This document shows, in pieces, positions 38,180 through 47,350 of a stretch of DNA of 64,000 nt. A model generated the notes under the pieces. The model did no database searches and had not been told where the DNA came from. It saw only the letters and a list, made by a program, of their open reading frames with translations. Source of the stretch: Pseudoalteromonas sp. MEBiC 03607 (GTDB lineage Bacteria > Pseudomonadota > Gammaproteobacteria > Enterobacterales > Alteromonadaceae); assembly GCF_004792295.1 (NCBI RefSeq), contig NZ_SRRY01000001.1, positions 62,001-126,000 of the forward strand, in the 5' to 3' direction. Position numbers and translations under genes: made by a program. Within the stretch, counting starts at the first letter, position 1. Each line of letters opens with the position of its first letter.

Positions 38180-39946
38180 TTACTGATGCTCTAAATGCCA
38201 TTGCTTTAACCATGACACCATACCTACACTACTAAGCGGGTAATTAAAATAATAACCTTGCGCTGCATAGGTGTTTAATGACTTAATAAAATTAAGTTGC
38301 TCTAAGGTTTCCACCCCTTCACAAATCACTTTAGCATTATTTTGGTTATGCATAGCCACCACCCCTGAAACGAGGCTACGTATTTGAGTTTGGTGAGCAA
38401 AATCTGCGGTAAGCGATGCTGCAACTTTAACATACTCAACATTCAAATTTGGTAGTTTAGATAGCCAAACAGGGGTATCACCTAATCCATCTACACACAG
38501 TTTAATACCAATGCTACTTAGCCTTGCAACCATGGCTTTACCTTGATCATCCAAGCTCATAAATAGATCAAGCGGGCATTCAATAATTAAAGCGCCGGGT
38601 TCTAAATGATGCTCGGTGGCAATACGGTCTACAAATTCAATAAACTCTTCATGCAGCATCTCAGGACCAAACACATTAATACTGAGTGGCAGCTGCATGC
38701 CTTCCATACGTAATGCCATAGCAAGCTCTGCTGCTCGCTCAATCACATAAGCAGCAACCGGATAGCTAAGGCCTGCAACACGTATATCATCAATAAACTT
38801 GTTAGCTGCTAAGATCCCTTGTTTTGGATGCTGCCAGCGTAACAATAATTCTAAAAACTCTATCTTGTTGTCACTATTACGAACCACTGGTTGAAAATAC
38901 AACTCAAGCTCACTAGCAAAATCTAGGTGCGCCAGCTCACGTAGCCTTGCTTGCTGCTCTAGCTGCTCAATCATCATTTGTGGATGATATGGCACGATAG
39001 CCCGATCTGGGTTTGAATCAAGTGCAAGGTTAGCGAAAGAAATAAGGTTTTCAAAACTGTATTCAGGCTCGTTACAGCTAACGTAGCTAGCTCGCACTTT
39101 CACCTCAATAGTGCAATTTGCCACATTGAAGGGTTTTAAGGTCACTTGTTTTATTTGACTTATAAGTTGCTCATGCAAATGCTTTTGCTCCTCAAGAGAG
39201 CAAATGAAGGCAAAATTTAATCCACCTAAGTGAGCAAGCTTTTCTATATTGCCAGCGCCACTACTAATATTAAGCACTGCATCATTGTCTAATTGCTGTT
39301 TAATACGAGTAGCAGACTGAGCAAGTAATAAATCTCCAAAGTCCCGACCTATATGCTGGTTAACACTTTCAAATCCCTCTAAACGCAGCATAACAAGGGC
39401 ACAGTTATGCGAGTGTTCTTCAACCCAGCTAGCAAAGCTACGTCGTAAATCACTGCGATCTGGCAAACCTGTTAGTGGAGTACTGTCTATTTCATCATGG
39501 TAAGGAGTATCAACTATGACTTCTTCACTTTCTTCTGGTTCTTCAAAGTTAAAAAAGCCAGACACAGATAAAACAATAACTGAAATCACTAGCCAATACG
39601 CGGAAGTTTCGAGCAATAAGTGGGCAGAATACATAACTGTAAACGTAATCGCCGCAGCGACAGTAAAAATAATCGCTAACCAGTTATTTGTTCGAAAAGC
39701 TTGCCATAAATGAAAGCAAAGACTCATTGCTAATAAAATGATTAACCAAGGAATAGCGGAGCTGAGGATTGCCAACCCCAGCACACCATTAACAACTAAA
39801 CTGAGTCTAAGTATTGGATGACGAGTGACACACAACGCACAAATCATTGCCATAAAAACGCAGCCAGCTAAAAACACTGGCACTGCATCACTACTTAAAT
39901 TTACGAGCCCTACACCGTTACTCGCTAAACTGGCAATCAATGACAT
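38180..39946 (-). CDS. Membrane protein with degenerate GGDEF and EAL domains
   Basis: The 588-residue product has five or six N-terminal membrane helices (about 1-133), a GGDEF-like domain (about 155-310) and an EAL-like domain (about 335-585). The signature positions are altered: GGDEF reads GGLNF, EAL reads ELL (FLELLLRWQHP), the usual EITE reads IECP, and the DDFG-x-GYSS loop reads VDGLGDTPVWLS. Both c-di-GMP synthesis and hydrolysis are therefore unlikely, and it may act as a binding or scaffolding regulator, as CsrD does. It lies between hutG and hutI, transcribed with the hutI strand. Confidence 0.85.
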   Translation of the reverse strand: MSLIASLASNGVGLVNLSSDAVPVFLAGCVFMAMICALCVTRHPILRLSLVVNGVLGLAILSSAIPWLIILLAMSLCFHLWQAFRTNNWLAIIFTVAAAITFTVMYSAHLLLETSAYWLVISVIVLSVSGFFNFEEPEESEEVIVDTPYHDEIDSTPLTGLPDRSDLRRSFASWVEEHSHNCALVMLRLEGFESVNQHIGRDFGDLLLAQSATRIKQQLDNDAVLNISSGAGNIEKLAHLGGLNFAFICSLEEQKHLHEQLISQIKQVTLKPFNVANCTIEVKVRASYVSCNEPEYSFENLISFANLALDSNPDRAIVPYHPQMMIEQLEQQARLRELAHLDFASELELYFQPVVRNSDNKIEFLELLLRWQHPKQGILAANKFIDDIRVAGLSYPVAAYVIERAAELAMALRMEGMQLPLSINVFGPEMLHEEFIEFVDRIATEHHLEPGALIIECPLDLFMSLDDQGKAMVARLSSIGIKLCVDGLGDTPVWLSKLPNLNVEYVKVAASLTADFAHQTQIRSLVSGVVAMHNQNNAKVICEGVETLEQLNFIKSLNTYAAQGYYFNYPLSSVGMVSWLKQWHLEHQ

Positions 39947-39974
39947 CTAATCCAAAAATACGTAAAAATAACTT

Positions 39975-41216
39975 CTAACTAAGTCTACCCAAAATCCACA
40001 GATTTAACAGTTTATTTACGCCGAATTGGTAACTTAATTGCGCAGGGTGGGATATTTGCCAGTGAGCAATATCAGCGCGTGCCCCCACTTTTAATACACC
40101 TCGATCATCAAGACCCAAGGCTTTGGCGGCATTACGTGTTACACCTGCAAGCGCTTGCTCTGGTGTCATACGAAAAAGAGTACAGGCCATATTCATCATT
40201 AAATGCAATGAACACAATGGTGACGTTCCTGGGTTGAAGTCGGTTGATATAGCAATAGGCACCTGATACTGCTGAAGTAATTCAATTGGTGGGTATTTTG
40301 TTTCGCGTAAGAAATAAAATGCCCCCGGTAACAGCACTGCCGCAGTGCCTGCTTTGGCCATTGCTTGAATGCCTGCTTCATCTAAATGTTCAATATGGTC
40401 GGCTGATAAGCCATTAAATTCAGCAACAAGCTCTGCACCATGTTGATTAGATAACTGCTCAGCATGCAACTTAACGGGTAAGTTGTGCTTTTTAGCCGCT
40501 TCAAATACACGGCGAGTTTGCTCGTTACTAAAACCGACATTTTCACAAAATGCATCAACCGCATCAGCTAACTCAGCTTCAACAACACGGTCAAGCATCT
40601 CACCGCAAACCAAATCAATGTACTCATCACTACGGCCTTTATATTCAGGCGGTAATGCGTGAGCACCTAAAAATGTGGTTTTAACATCAATCGGGTGATT
40701 TTCACCGAGTAAACGAGCCACTTCGAGTAGTTTAATTTCGTTTTCGCAATCAAGACCATAGCCAGATTTGATCTCTACCGTAGTCACGCCTTCTGCGTAT
40801 AACGCATTTAAGCGCTCTTTCGCACTGACAAATAAGGTTTCGTGGTCTGCTGCGCGCGTTGCTCGTACTGTACTTGCAATACCGCCGCCATTAGCAGCAA
40901 TTTGCTCATAACTGACACCTTGCAAGCGTTGCTCGAACTCTTCAGCGCGGCTACCGGCAAACACTAAGTGAGTGTGGCAATCAATTAATCCCGGTGTTAA
41001 CCATTGCCCTTTAGCTGAGATAGTCGGTGTTGCTAATGCATCAAAGTTTGGTAAGTCAGCTTGCGAACCTAACCAAGCAATTTTACCTTCTTTTAATGCG
41101 ATCGCTGCATTTTCTATAGCACCGTAAGGCGCATCAACTTGAGGATCCATAGTGGCAATATTGGCATCTGTGATCACTAAATCCCAGTGCATTTGGCTAT
41201 CGTTCGTTGTATGCAT
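39975..41216 (-). CDS. hutI: Imidazolonepropionase
   Basis: HutI opens the imidazolone ring in histidine degradation. The 413-residue amidohydrolase has the metal motif [21 protein letters not shown] near residue 77, a KSGYGLD segment, [27 protein letters not shown] and [10 protein letters not shown] near the C-terminus, all family landmarks. It diverges from hutC across 138 bp that include a HutC palindrome 74 bp upstream. Control by HutC with urocanate as inducer is expected from the family. Confidence 0.96.
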   Translation of the reverse strand: MHTTNDSQMHWDLVITDANIATMDPQVDAPYGAIENAAIALKEGKIAWLGSQADLPNFDALATPTISAKGQWLTPGLIDCHTHLVFAGSRAEEFEQRLQGVSYEQIAANGGGIASTVRATRAADHETLFVSAKERLNALYAEGVTTVEIKSGYGLDCENEIKLLEVARLLGENHPIDVKTTFLGAHALPPEYKGRSDEYIDLVCGEMLDRVVEAELADAVDAFCENVGFSNEQTRRVFEAAKKHNLPVKLHAEQLSNQHGAELVAEFNGLSADHIEHLDEAGIQAMAKAGTAAVLLPGAFYFLRETKYPPIELLQQYQVPIAISTDFNPGTSPLCSLHLMMNMACTLFRMTPEQALAGVTRNAAKALGLDDRGVLKVGARADIAHWQISHPAQLSYQFGVNKLLNLWILGRLS

Positions 41217-41289
41217 TTTTCACCTATACTTATATCTGCTGCGAGCTTTAAAGCGCCTAATCAAATTAGCTTAAAGTTTAACAACTCAT

Positions 41290-41303
41290 CTTGTATATAC
41301 AAG
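41290..41303. promoter_or_regulatory. HutC operator
   Basis: CTTGTATATACAAG is a perfect 14-bp palindrome between the divergent hutI and hutC starts, 74 and 52 bp from each. Its core TGTATATACA matches the TGTA-N2-TACA site described for HutC in Pseudomonas. It probably lets HutC repress hutI and its own gene together. Confidence 0.85.
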
Positions 41304-41354
41304 AAAATTATGCCACCTTGTAACACACTGTTAACTTACCTGTGCACTTTCATA

Positions 41355-42062
41355 ATGAGCGTCCCTAAATTTGCGCAAATAAAAGAATATATTTTGGAAA
41401 ACATTCGATCGGGTCAATGGCAAGAAAATAGCCGCGTGCCCTCAGAAAACGAATTAACCAGCCAGTTTCAGGTTAGCCGCATGACGGCCAGACGCGCGTT
41501 ATCTGAACTTACAGACGCCGGTATACTAACTCGTAGTCAAGGCCAAGGGACTTTTGTAGCAAGCTTTAAGTCACAATCATCATTGCTCGAAATTAAAAAC
41601 ATCGCTGATGAAGTTAAAGCTCGTAACAGTGATTACAGCTGTACAATTTTAGTGATGGAATCAATACGTGCAATTGCCCCTATTGCAATTGCATTGGGCG
41701 TTGATGTAGACAGTCACGTTTATCGTAGCGTCATCGTTCACAACGAGAACGAGCAACCTCTGCAAGTAGAAGAGCGCTTTGTGAACCCGGCTCTGGCAAA
41801 AGATTACTTACAACAAGATTTCCACAGCCTAACCCCCCATGAGTATTTATCAACCAGTGCGCCATTAACTGAGGCCAGACATACGGTTGAGGCGATTATG
41901 CCTAACCAAGAAATGTGCGAATGGCTTAATCTCTACAATGAAGAGCCTTGTTTGCAAGTGATCCGCCGAACGTGGTCAGCAAATGGCATTGTAAGCTTTG
42001 CACGCTTAGTCTCACCAGGTAGTAAATACAGACTCGGCGGTCACTTAACCTTTAAAAAGTAA
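41355..42062 (+). CDS. hutC: Histidine utilization repressor HutC, GntR family
   Basis: HutC is a GntR/HutC-type repressor that releases DNA on binding urocanate. From ATG 41355 the product has 235 residues and begins MSVPKFAQIKEYILENIRSG. The winged-helix includes VPSENELTSQFQVSRMTARRALSELTDAGILTRSQGQGTFVA, then a UTRA effector domain with VYRSVIVHNENEQPLQVEERFVN. The open frame extends upstream to 41187, but the family alignment supports 41355; no strong ribosome binding site precedes it. The gene ends adjacent to the convergent epimerase-like gene with no gap. Confidence 0.93.
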   Translation: MSVPKFAQIKEYILENIRSGQWQENSRVPSENELTSQFQVSRMTARRALSELTDAGILTRSQGQGTFVASFKSQSSLLEIKNIADEVKARNSDYSCTILVMESIRAIAPIAIALGVDVDSHVYRSVIVHNENEQPLQVEERFVNPALAKDYLQQDFHSLTPHEYLSTSAPLTEARHTVEAIMPNQEMCEWLNLYNEEPCLQVIRRTWSANGIVSFARLVSPGSKYRLGGHLTFKK

Positions 42063-42833
42063 TTAAATTGGCAATTGATAGTGAAAGTTCAGCGCCTCAA
42101 TAGCCGAACCATCAATGATACGTTCGCCAGCTTCATGACTTGTAAAGGTGGGTGGTTGATTACCCAGTTCAGAGCATTTTTGCTGGTAGTAGTCCGCTTT
42201 TGTTGGATGCGCTGGGTTAACAACGTTATAAATGCTATTGGCGTTAGACCAGTTTTCAAGCACTGAAAAAATCGCCGCTATTACATCTTGCTGTTGTACC
42301 ATGTTCACCACTTGCTGACTTGAGCTAGTAAGCTCTTTTCCTGCAACAAACTTACCTGGGTCGCGTTCGGGGCCTACAAGTCCCGCTAAGCGCAATGCCT
42401 TGCCACCCGCATTTAGCACTAATTGCTCCGCATCGTATAATGTTTGTTGGCGTGCTGATTGGCAGTTAATTTCTGTGCTTTCGTCGTAACAACCATTGTC
42501 AGTTGGGTAAACACCTGTCGAAGAACATAAAATAAAGCCTTTAAAATTTAGGTGTTTGGCAAGTTCAAGCCCAGCTTGTAATGTATCTAAATAATTACTT
42601 TCTGAGCTGCGGCTACGCGGTGGAATTGCACACACCCACCATGCTCCTTCAAGTGATACGTCATGCTTAAGTACACCATCTTCAAGTGCAAACTGACGCT
42701 GAAAGTCATGTTCGTGATCGCGACTACGGTGTGTCCCCTGCACCTGCCACGCCAATCCCTTTGCCTTAAGACAAAGAGCTTGCCCCAACCAACCTGCACC
42801 TAGCACCACCATTTTATTATCATTCACAACCAT
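42063..42833 (-). CDS. NAD(P)-dependent epimerase/dehydratase-like protein
   Basis: The 256-residue product has an N-terminal Rossmann loop MVVLGAGWLGQALCLKAKGL. LCSSTGVYPTDNGCYDE carries the S-T-Y region of extended short-chain dehydrogenases, and ALRLAGLVGPERDPGKFVAGK follows. The architecture matches YeeZ-type SDRs, whose substrate is unknown. Translation may start at ATG 42833 or at the internal ATG 42812, which fits the family start better. It is convergent with hutC without an intergenic terminator. Confidence 0.8.
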   Translation of the reverse strand: MVVNDNKMVVLGAGWLGQALCLKAKGLAWQVQGTHRSRDHEHDFQRQFALEDGVLKHDVSLEGAWWVCAIPPRSRSSESNYLDTLQAGLELAKHLNFKGFILCSSTGVYPTDNGCYDESTEINCQSARQQTLYDAEQLVLNAGGKALRLAGLVGPERDPGKFVAGKELTSSSQQVVNMVQQQDVIAAIFSVLENWSNANSIYNVVNPAHPTKADYYQQKCSELGNQPPTFTSHEAGERIIDGSAIEALNFHYQLPI

Positions 42834-42956
42834 TTAGTAACTTACCCTATGTATTTTGTAATATTTTATTAATAACTACCGTTTTGCAAAGTAGCGATTT
42901 AAGCGCAAATATGATTAGATAGATAACTCTAACCGATAATAAAAATACGTGCACCT

Positions 42957-44984
42957 ATGTTAAACAATCTCTCTTTACGTAAAAAAATATTACTGCTGAT
43001 TGGCGGGACGATTAGTGTACTACTGATCATCGCGTCTAGTTTCTTTGTTAATCATATTGCTGACCTATCTCGCAAAGCGATTCAACGCGAAGCTGATAGC
43101 TACTTACAAAGCGAACGACTATCAATGCAAGGTTACTTTGCTAAATACGGTAAAGTTGTTGAAACCTTCGTAACAAATCCGCATTTAGTAAACTGGTTTG
43201 ACAACTGGACTAAACGTGATCAAAGCCTTGATAACCAACCAGGATACGACAACGTTAATCAAGATTTTGTTCGTATCAGTGGTAACGATGACAACATTCT
43301 ATCGGCCTTCTTTGCATCAGCAACAACAGGCGAATACTTTAAAGAAAACGAGCGAACCACCCACTACAATGGCCAGCCTTATTACGCTTATAAACGTGGT
43401 TGGTGGCAAGATGCTTTAAAGATCAACAAACTTTATGTTGGCCCTATTTCTGTAGATTTAACCACAGGTAATGCCTCAGCGGTTGTGCAACAGCCAGTTT
43501 ATAATAAACAAAACAAACTTGTTGGTTTTGGTGGGGTTGATTTACAGCTCAACAATATCAACGACATGGTTGAGGCCATTCGCTTTAATGGCCAAGGTTT
43601 TGGCTTTTTACTAGATGGCAATCAAAAGGTTGTTCACTTCTCTGAGCGTACTGGCCATAAATTATCTGTGACTGACGAAGGCCCTAATGGCAAAGAAGGC
43701 TTAGATGCCCTCGAAAAACAATTTAGCGACACATCAGGCTTTAGCGAATTAAACCGCGCGATGAAAAGCCAAAAAGATGGTAGCAGCTATGTCACATTTA
43801 AAGGTGAGCAATATTACGTTGTATACAATCGCCTTGAACTAGAAAGTCCATATCTTGATTGGTATGTCGGGATTTTGATCCCAACTAGCATGATTGATGA
43901 GCCAGTTAACGATGCGGTGATGACAACCACTACATCATTAATCATCATCCTTGCGATTATCATTGCGATGATCTTTTGGGCCACGCAAATGATCACCAAA
44001 CCTCTTACAAAACTGACTTACATCATGCGTGATATCGCATCAGGCGATGGCGATTTAACACAAAAAATTGAAATTCATAGTCAGGACGAAGTTGGCCAGC
44101 TTGCTCATCATATGAACACCTTCATCGATAAATTACGTGCAATGATGCTCAACACAGCCGCGCAAGCAGAGCAGCTGAGCCAAGCAGCTAGTCAGCTGAA
44201 AATTGTATCGCAAAAAACCAATGATGAAATTCAGCAAGAAAAACAACAGGTTGATAGTGTAAGTGCCGCTGTTACTGAAATGGCATCTACAGTACTCGAA
44301 ATTTCACGTAATGCGCAGCATACCAATAATGCAGCCGAAGAAGTGCAAGCCATTACAGTCGATGGCACTAAGCGCTCTACACAAGCTCAGTCAGTAATGA
44401 CTGCGCTTGCAAGCCACATCGGCGAAGCATCTAAAGTAGTTGCAGGTCTTGAACAAGAAAGTGGCAACATTGGCGCTGTGATCGACGTAATCAACTCAAT
44501 TGCAGAGCAAACTAACTTACTAGCACTTAATGCAGCAATTGAAGCGGCACGAGCCGGTGAGCAAGGGCGAGGCTTTGCAGTTGTGGCTGACGAAGTTCGT
44601 TCACTAGCAAGCAGAACGCAAGAGTCAACGGATGATATTCGAAATATGATCAGTCGCTTACAGCAAATTGCTCAACAAGCATCAACTATGATGCAACAGG
44701 GTCAAGAACGTGCTGAAGGCTCCGTTGAGCAAACGCAAATTGTATTGCAAGCACTGCAAGATATCGCGCAATCAGTGACAAATGTACAAGATCAGAGTCA
44801 TCAAATTGCGACTTCAACAGAACAGCAAACTGTGGTTGCAGAAGATATTAATAATAGCCTGGCGGCTATTAACCACCTTGTTAATAGCACTGCGGATCAT
44901 GCTCATGAATTGGCAGATGAAGCACGTGATTTAAATGAATTGGCAGCGTCTTTAAATAAGACAGTAAATCAGTTTAAGTTATAA
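42957..44984 (+). CDS. Methyl-accepting chemotaxis protein with a Cache sensor
   Basis: The 675-residue product has a first membrane helix (about 11-31), a large periplasmic region to about 320, a second helix ([18 protein letters not shown]), a HAMP domain with [20 protein letters not shown], and a signalling domain containing [20 protein letters not shown] and [40 protein letters not shown] and [20 protein letters not shown] in the periplasmic part are typical of dCache_1 domains, which bind amino acids and similar ligands. The gene ends 22 bp before the bidirectional terminator at 45006. Confidence 0.94.
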   Translation: MLNNLSLRKKILLLIGGTISVLLIIASSFFVNHIADLSRKAIQREADSYLQSERLSMQGYFAKYGKVVETFVTNPHLVNWFDNWTKRDQSLDNQPGYDNVNQDFVRISGNDDNILSAFFASATTGEYFKENERTTHYNGQPYYAYKRGWWQDALKINKLYVGPISVDLTTGNASAVVQQPVYNKQNKLVGFGGVDLQLNNINDMVEAIRFNGQGFGFLLDGNQKVVHFSERTGHKLSVTDEGPNGKEGLDALEKQFSDTSGFSELNRAMKSQKDGSSYVTFKGEQYYVVYNRLELESPYLDWYVGILIPTSMIDEPVNDAVMTTTTSLIIILAIIIAMIFWATQMITKPLTKLTYIMRDIASGDGDLTQKIEIHSQDEVGQLAHHMNTFIDKLRAMMLNTAAQAEQLSQAASQLKIVSQKTNDEIQQEKQQVDSVSAAVTEMASTVLEISRNAQHTNNAAEEVQAITVDGTKRSTQAQSVMTALASHIGEASKVVAGLEQESGNIGAVIDVINSIAEQTNLLALNAAIEAARAGEQGRGFAVVADEVRSLASRTQESTDDIRNMISRLQQIAQQASTMMQQGQERAEGSVEQTQIVLQALQDIAQSVTNVQDQSHQIATSTEQQTVVAEDINNSLAAINHLVNSTADHAHELADEARDLNELAASLNKTVNQFKL

Positions 44985-45178
44985 AGATAAATTGCCGAAG
45001 TTATTAAAAACCCGATGTCACCTGAAGATGACATCGGGTTTTTATCGTCAGCCTTCCCTGTTAATCGTGGCGCAACCGCTTTCGCGTGTTCCATAAATTC
45101 ATGCCACTGTTGCTTATTCCATAAAGCAACTCCTTTGTCGGTCAATCCTTGTGTTGGTTGCGTTTGTACTTGTTCCAT
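44969..45178 (-). CDS. Small QW-motif protein 2, with a terminator inside its frame
   Basis: The 69-residue frame begins [20 protein letters not shown] and continues [26 protein letters not shown], almost a full anti-16S match, stands about six bases before the ATG, so translation should be strong. Its N-terminal half is a paralogue of the next small protein upstream. From about residue 46 the frame passes through a 15-bp terminator hairpin (45006-45043) before TGA at 44969-44971, and it overlaps the end of the chemotaxis gene by 16 bp on the other strand. The functional product may end near residue 58 on a message without a stop codon. Function is unknown. Confidence 0.65.
   Translation of the reverse strand: MEQVQTQPTQGLTDKGVALWNKQQWHEFMEHAKAVAPRLTGKADDKNPMSSSGDIGFLITSAIYLYNLN
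45006..45043. terminator. 15-bp bidirectional terminator inside a small gene
   Basis: AAAAACCCGATGTCA pairs perfectly with TGACATCGGGTTTTT over an 8-nt loop. On the plus strand it ends the chemotaxis receptor transcript. On the minus strand it lies within the reading frame of the QW-motif protein, upstream of that frame's stop codon. Confidence 0.9.
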
Positions 45179-45228
45179 ATAGTCACCTCCTTACGCTAGC
45201 TTCATCCTGTTTGGCTCCAAGCCTGAGC

Positions 45229-45342
45229 TTATCCCTTGCTGTCATCTCCGTTCACTTTATCCATAAAGCGTTGCCATTGTGCGCTACTCCATAACGCTTT
45301 GTTACTTCCTTGCTGTCCTTTTTGCTGTGCTACATTGTCCAT
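45229..45342 (-). CDS. Small QW-motif protein 1
   Basis: From ATG 45342 the product has 37 residues: MDNVAQQKGQQGSNKALWSS then AQWQRFMDKVNGDDSKG. AAGGAG lies eight bases before this ATG. The upstream in-frame ATG at 45411 has AAGG too close to be used well. With this start the protein aligns end to end with the N-terminal half of the 69-residue neighbour: M(D/E)xVxxQ...QGxxxK(x)ALW(S/N)xxQWxxFM(D/E). This small family is unknown to me. It lies downstream of a YqaE gene and a BON gene on the same strand. Confidence 0.65.
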   Translation of the reverse strand: MDNVAQQKGQQGSNKALWSSAQWQRFMDKVNGDDSKG

Positions 45343-45432
45343 ACTGTAAACTCCTTGCGGTTTATCGTCCTTTACTCCTACAGCTGCTCCTTGCTGTGTT
45401 CCCTGACTCATCCTTGCTGATTAATGAGGTAA

Positions 45433-45591
45433 TTATCGCTTAGCGATGATATACACAGCATGAATCAAACCTGGAATGTACCCTAATAAGGTTAAAAGAA
45501 TATTAATCCAGAACTGCGCACCTAAACCTACCTGTAAAAATACGCCAAGAGGTGGAATTAAAACCGATAAAATAATACGTATTAAATCCAT
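45433..45591 (-). CDS. YqaE/Pmp3-family membrane proteolipid
   Basis: The 52-residue product reads MDLIRIILSVLIPPLGVFLQ, then VGLGAQFWINILLTLLGYIP, then GLIHAVYIIAKR. Two membrane helices and the IPPLGVF-x5-G and LLTLLGYIPGxIHA motifs are diagnostic of the UPF0057/YqaE/Pmp3 family, induced by salt, cold or membrane stress in several organisms. AAGGAG precedes the ATG by six bases. It lies 57 bp after the BON-domain gene, on the same strand. Confidence 0.93.
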   Translation of the reverse strand: MDLIRIILSVLIPPLGVFLQVGLGAQFWINILLTLLGYIPGLIHAVYIIAKR

Positions 45592-45648
45592 GACTCACTC
45601 CTTGAAATCTATTAGCCCAGCCAAAGCTGGGCTAATTTAGGCTTGCTG

Positions 45649-46218
45649 TTATTCAGCAACAATCGTTAATTCATCGATTACTTTGCGAACGTCTTCAGCG
45701 TTTTCAGCGATACTGATTGCTAATTGCTTTTCAGCATCAGACTCAACGGTACCTTTAAGTGTTACTACACCGTTATCGGTATCAACATCGATGTCTGTAC
45801 CACCTACTTCTGAGTTAAATAAATAACGTGTTGTGATTACAGTACTGATTTTCGCATCTGTTAAATCGCTTTCAGTTGAATCAGCTTTATCTGCTTTCAT
45901 TTTCTTAGCCTTCATGTTTTTAACAACCGTTAGTTTGTTATCAACAGAGCTAACGCCATCTAGGCTAAGAACAAGCTCTTCAGCAAGCTCTTTATCTAAT
46001 TCACTATCAACTTTACCTGTAAGTACAACCTTGCCATTCGTTACATCAGTGTTGATGTCAAAGTTGTTAAGGTTTGTGTTCATAAGAAGCACAGTTTCTG
46101 CCTTACCATCAATCCAAGCATCTTTACTTTCATTTTCCCAACTGCTTGCCTGAGCTGACATACTTGCTGTTGCACCAATTACTAAAGCGGCAATCATAGA
46201 TTTGTTAAAAGTGTTCAT
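45649..46218 (-). CDS. Periplasmic protein with two BON domains, OsmY-like
   Basis: The 189-residue product has a signal peptide (MNTFNKSMIAALVIGATASM, cleavage near SAQAS) and two BON domains. The first spans about 35-98 (FDINTDVTNGKVVLTGKVDS, then VSSVDNKLTVV). The second spans about 120-189 (IDVDTDNGVVTLKGTVESDA, then VIDELTIV). BON domains bind phospholipid, and OsmY supports the envelope under osmotic stress. A lysine-rich linker (MKAKKMKADKADS) separates the domains. It heads the stress-associated group of small genes. Confidence 0.92.
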   Translation of the reverse strand: MNTFNKSMIAALVIGATASMSAQASSWENESKDAWIDGKAETVLLMNTNLNNFDINTDVTNGKVVLTGKVDSELDKELAEELVLSLDGVSSVDNKLTVVKNMKAKKMKADKADSTESDLTDAKISTVITTRYLFNSEVGGTDIDVDTDNGVVTLKGTVESDAEKQLAISIAENAEDVRKVIDELTIVAE

Positions 46219-46547
46219 AATCTTCTCCTTTTGATTTAAGACACTTTTACTAATGCGACTATGATGCCAACTATTTATTTGTTTAATTTCAATACCTTAA
46301 ACCCTCATTCAGCGACTATTTATATTCAATTCGGTAAAGATTTACAGGCTGCTCGGTAAGAAGTTCACTATGTTGCAAAAATAACCATTTAGTTGCTGAT
46401 TTTATTAATCTGTGGTTAATTTAACTAAGTAACGTTGACACTACAAAACACAACATATTGATTTATAATAAAATAAAATTTGGCCTAAGCTTTGCTTTAT
46501 TACAAATAACATAAAAATCACTTTGATAATCACAACAGGGAACTACC
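46219..46547. other. Divergent intergenic region between the BON and DUF1707 genes
   Basis: The 329 bp are AT-rich. I see no ORF and no RNA-like hairpin. Both flanking genes are envelope-related, so a shared stress-responsive promoter region is plausible but not shown by any motif I recognise. AGGGA precedes ATG 46548. Confidence 0.45.
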
Positions 46548-47204
46548 ATGGCCGTTAAACTTGAAGATCGCCCAATCGATCAAGTAAGAGAAGAAGTAAT
46601 TGATCAACTCATTTATAACTACAGTCATGCTGTTATTTCAGCTGAAGCATTTGAACGCCGTTTAGACCAAGCAATGGAAGCCACCAGCAACGAAGTACTC
46701 GTTGAACTTGTTGCTGACTTAGAGCTAAAAGCTGATATTGACTACAAATCGCAAAAGCATGCGCAATTTAAACCTCATTATGGCCACAGCAGCGATAACG
46801 AAAGTCTGCAGCTTCGTAGCATTTTGGGTTCAAATGAGCGCAGCGGCCAGTGGGTAGTGCCAAAAGAAATTCACCTTACAAACTGCTTAGGTTCAATTGA
46901 GCTCGATTTTAGCGAAGCGATTTTCCAGCACCAACATGTCACTATTTACGTGAACTGTATTTTAGGTAACGACGAAATCTATGTGCCAGAACATGTCAAT
47001 GTGGTATCAAAGCTGTTCAGCGTTATTGGCAGTGTAGAGAACAGATCAGTCGCCTTAAATAAAGGCCAAGGCCCAACCATCACCATTGAAGGTAATGTAT
47101 GGCTAGGCTCAGTCGAGATTTCAGTTAAACGTACCATGAAAGAAAAGTTCATCAGCTTTGCCAACAGTCTAAAAGCCAGTTGGAAAGAGATGAATAAGAT
47201 GTAG
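46548..47204 (+). CDS. DUF1707 / LiaF-like domain protein
   Basis: The 218-residue product begins with a DUF1707-like helical domain (about 1-55, including REEVIDQLIYNYSHAVISAE and FERRLDQAM). A C-terminal beta-helical LiaF-type region (about 83-195) follows with LRSILGSNERSGQWVVPKEI and repeated glycine-containing strands. Domains of this type occur in cell-envelope stress sensors such as LiaF in Firmicutes. No membrane helix is seen, so it would be cytoplasmic or peripheral. The role in proteobacteria is unknown. Confidence 0.75.
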   Translation: MAVKLEDRPIDQVREEVIDQLIYNYSHAVISAEAFERRLDQAMEATSNEVLVELVADLELKADIDYKSQKHAQFKPHYGHSSDNESLQLRSILGSNERSGQWVVPKEIHLTNCLGSIELDFSEAIFQHQHVTIYVNCILGNDEIYVPEHVNVVSKLFSVIGSVENRSVALNKGQGPTITIEGNVWLGSVEISVKRTMKEKFISFANSLKASWKEMNKM

Positions 47205-47233
47205 TAAAAGTTGCGAGTTGCGATTATGTTAAT

Positions 47234-47302
47234 GTAGGTCGTCATTTATGGCGACAAGATATTGCATACGTTTCACCAATGACGCGCTAAAGCACGACCT
47301 AC
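47234..47302. repeat. Inverted REP pair (BIME-like)
   Basis: GTAGGTCGT (47234-47242) and ACGACCTAC (47294-47302) bracket two head-to-head REP-like units; read on the minus strand the right unit is GTAGGTCGTGCTTTAGCGCG. The core GTAGG-xx-CG-x-GCTTTAGC resembles the REP next to the RAYT gene. A fragment of the other dispersed repeat follows at 47311-47334 (GCGCGAAATAAATTTCACGC). Confidence 0.7.
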
Positions 47303-47350
47303 TAGAATGCGCGCGAAATAAATTTCACGCCTACATCGAAGATCTAATCG

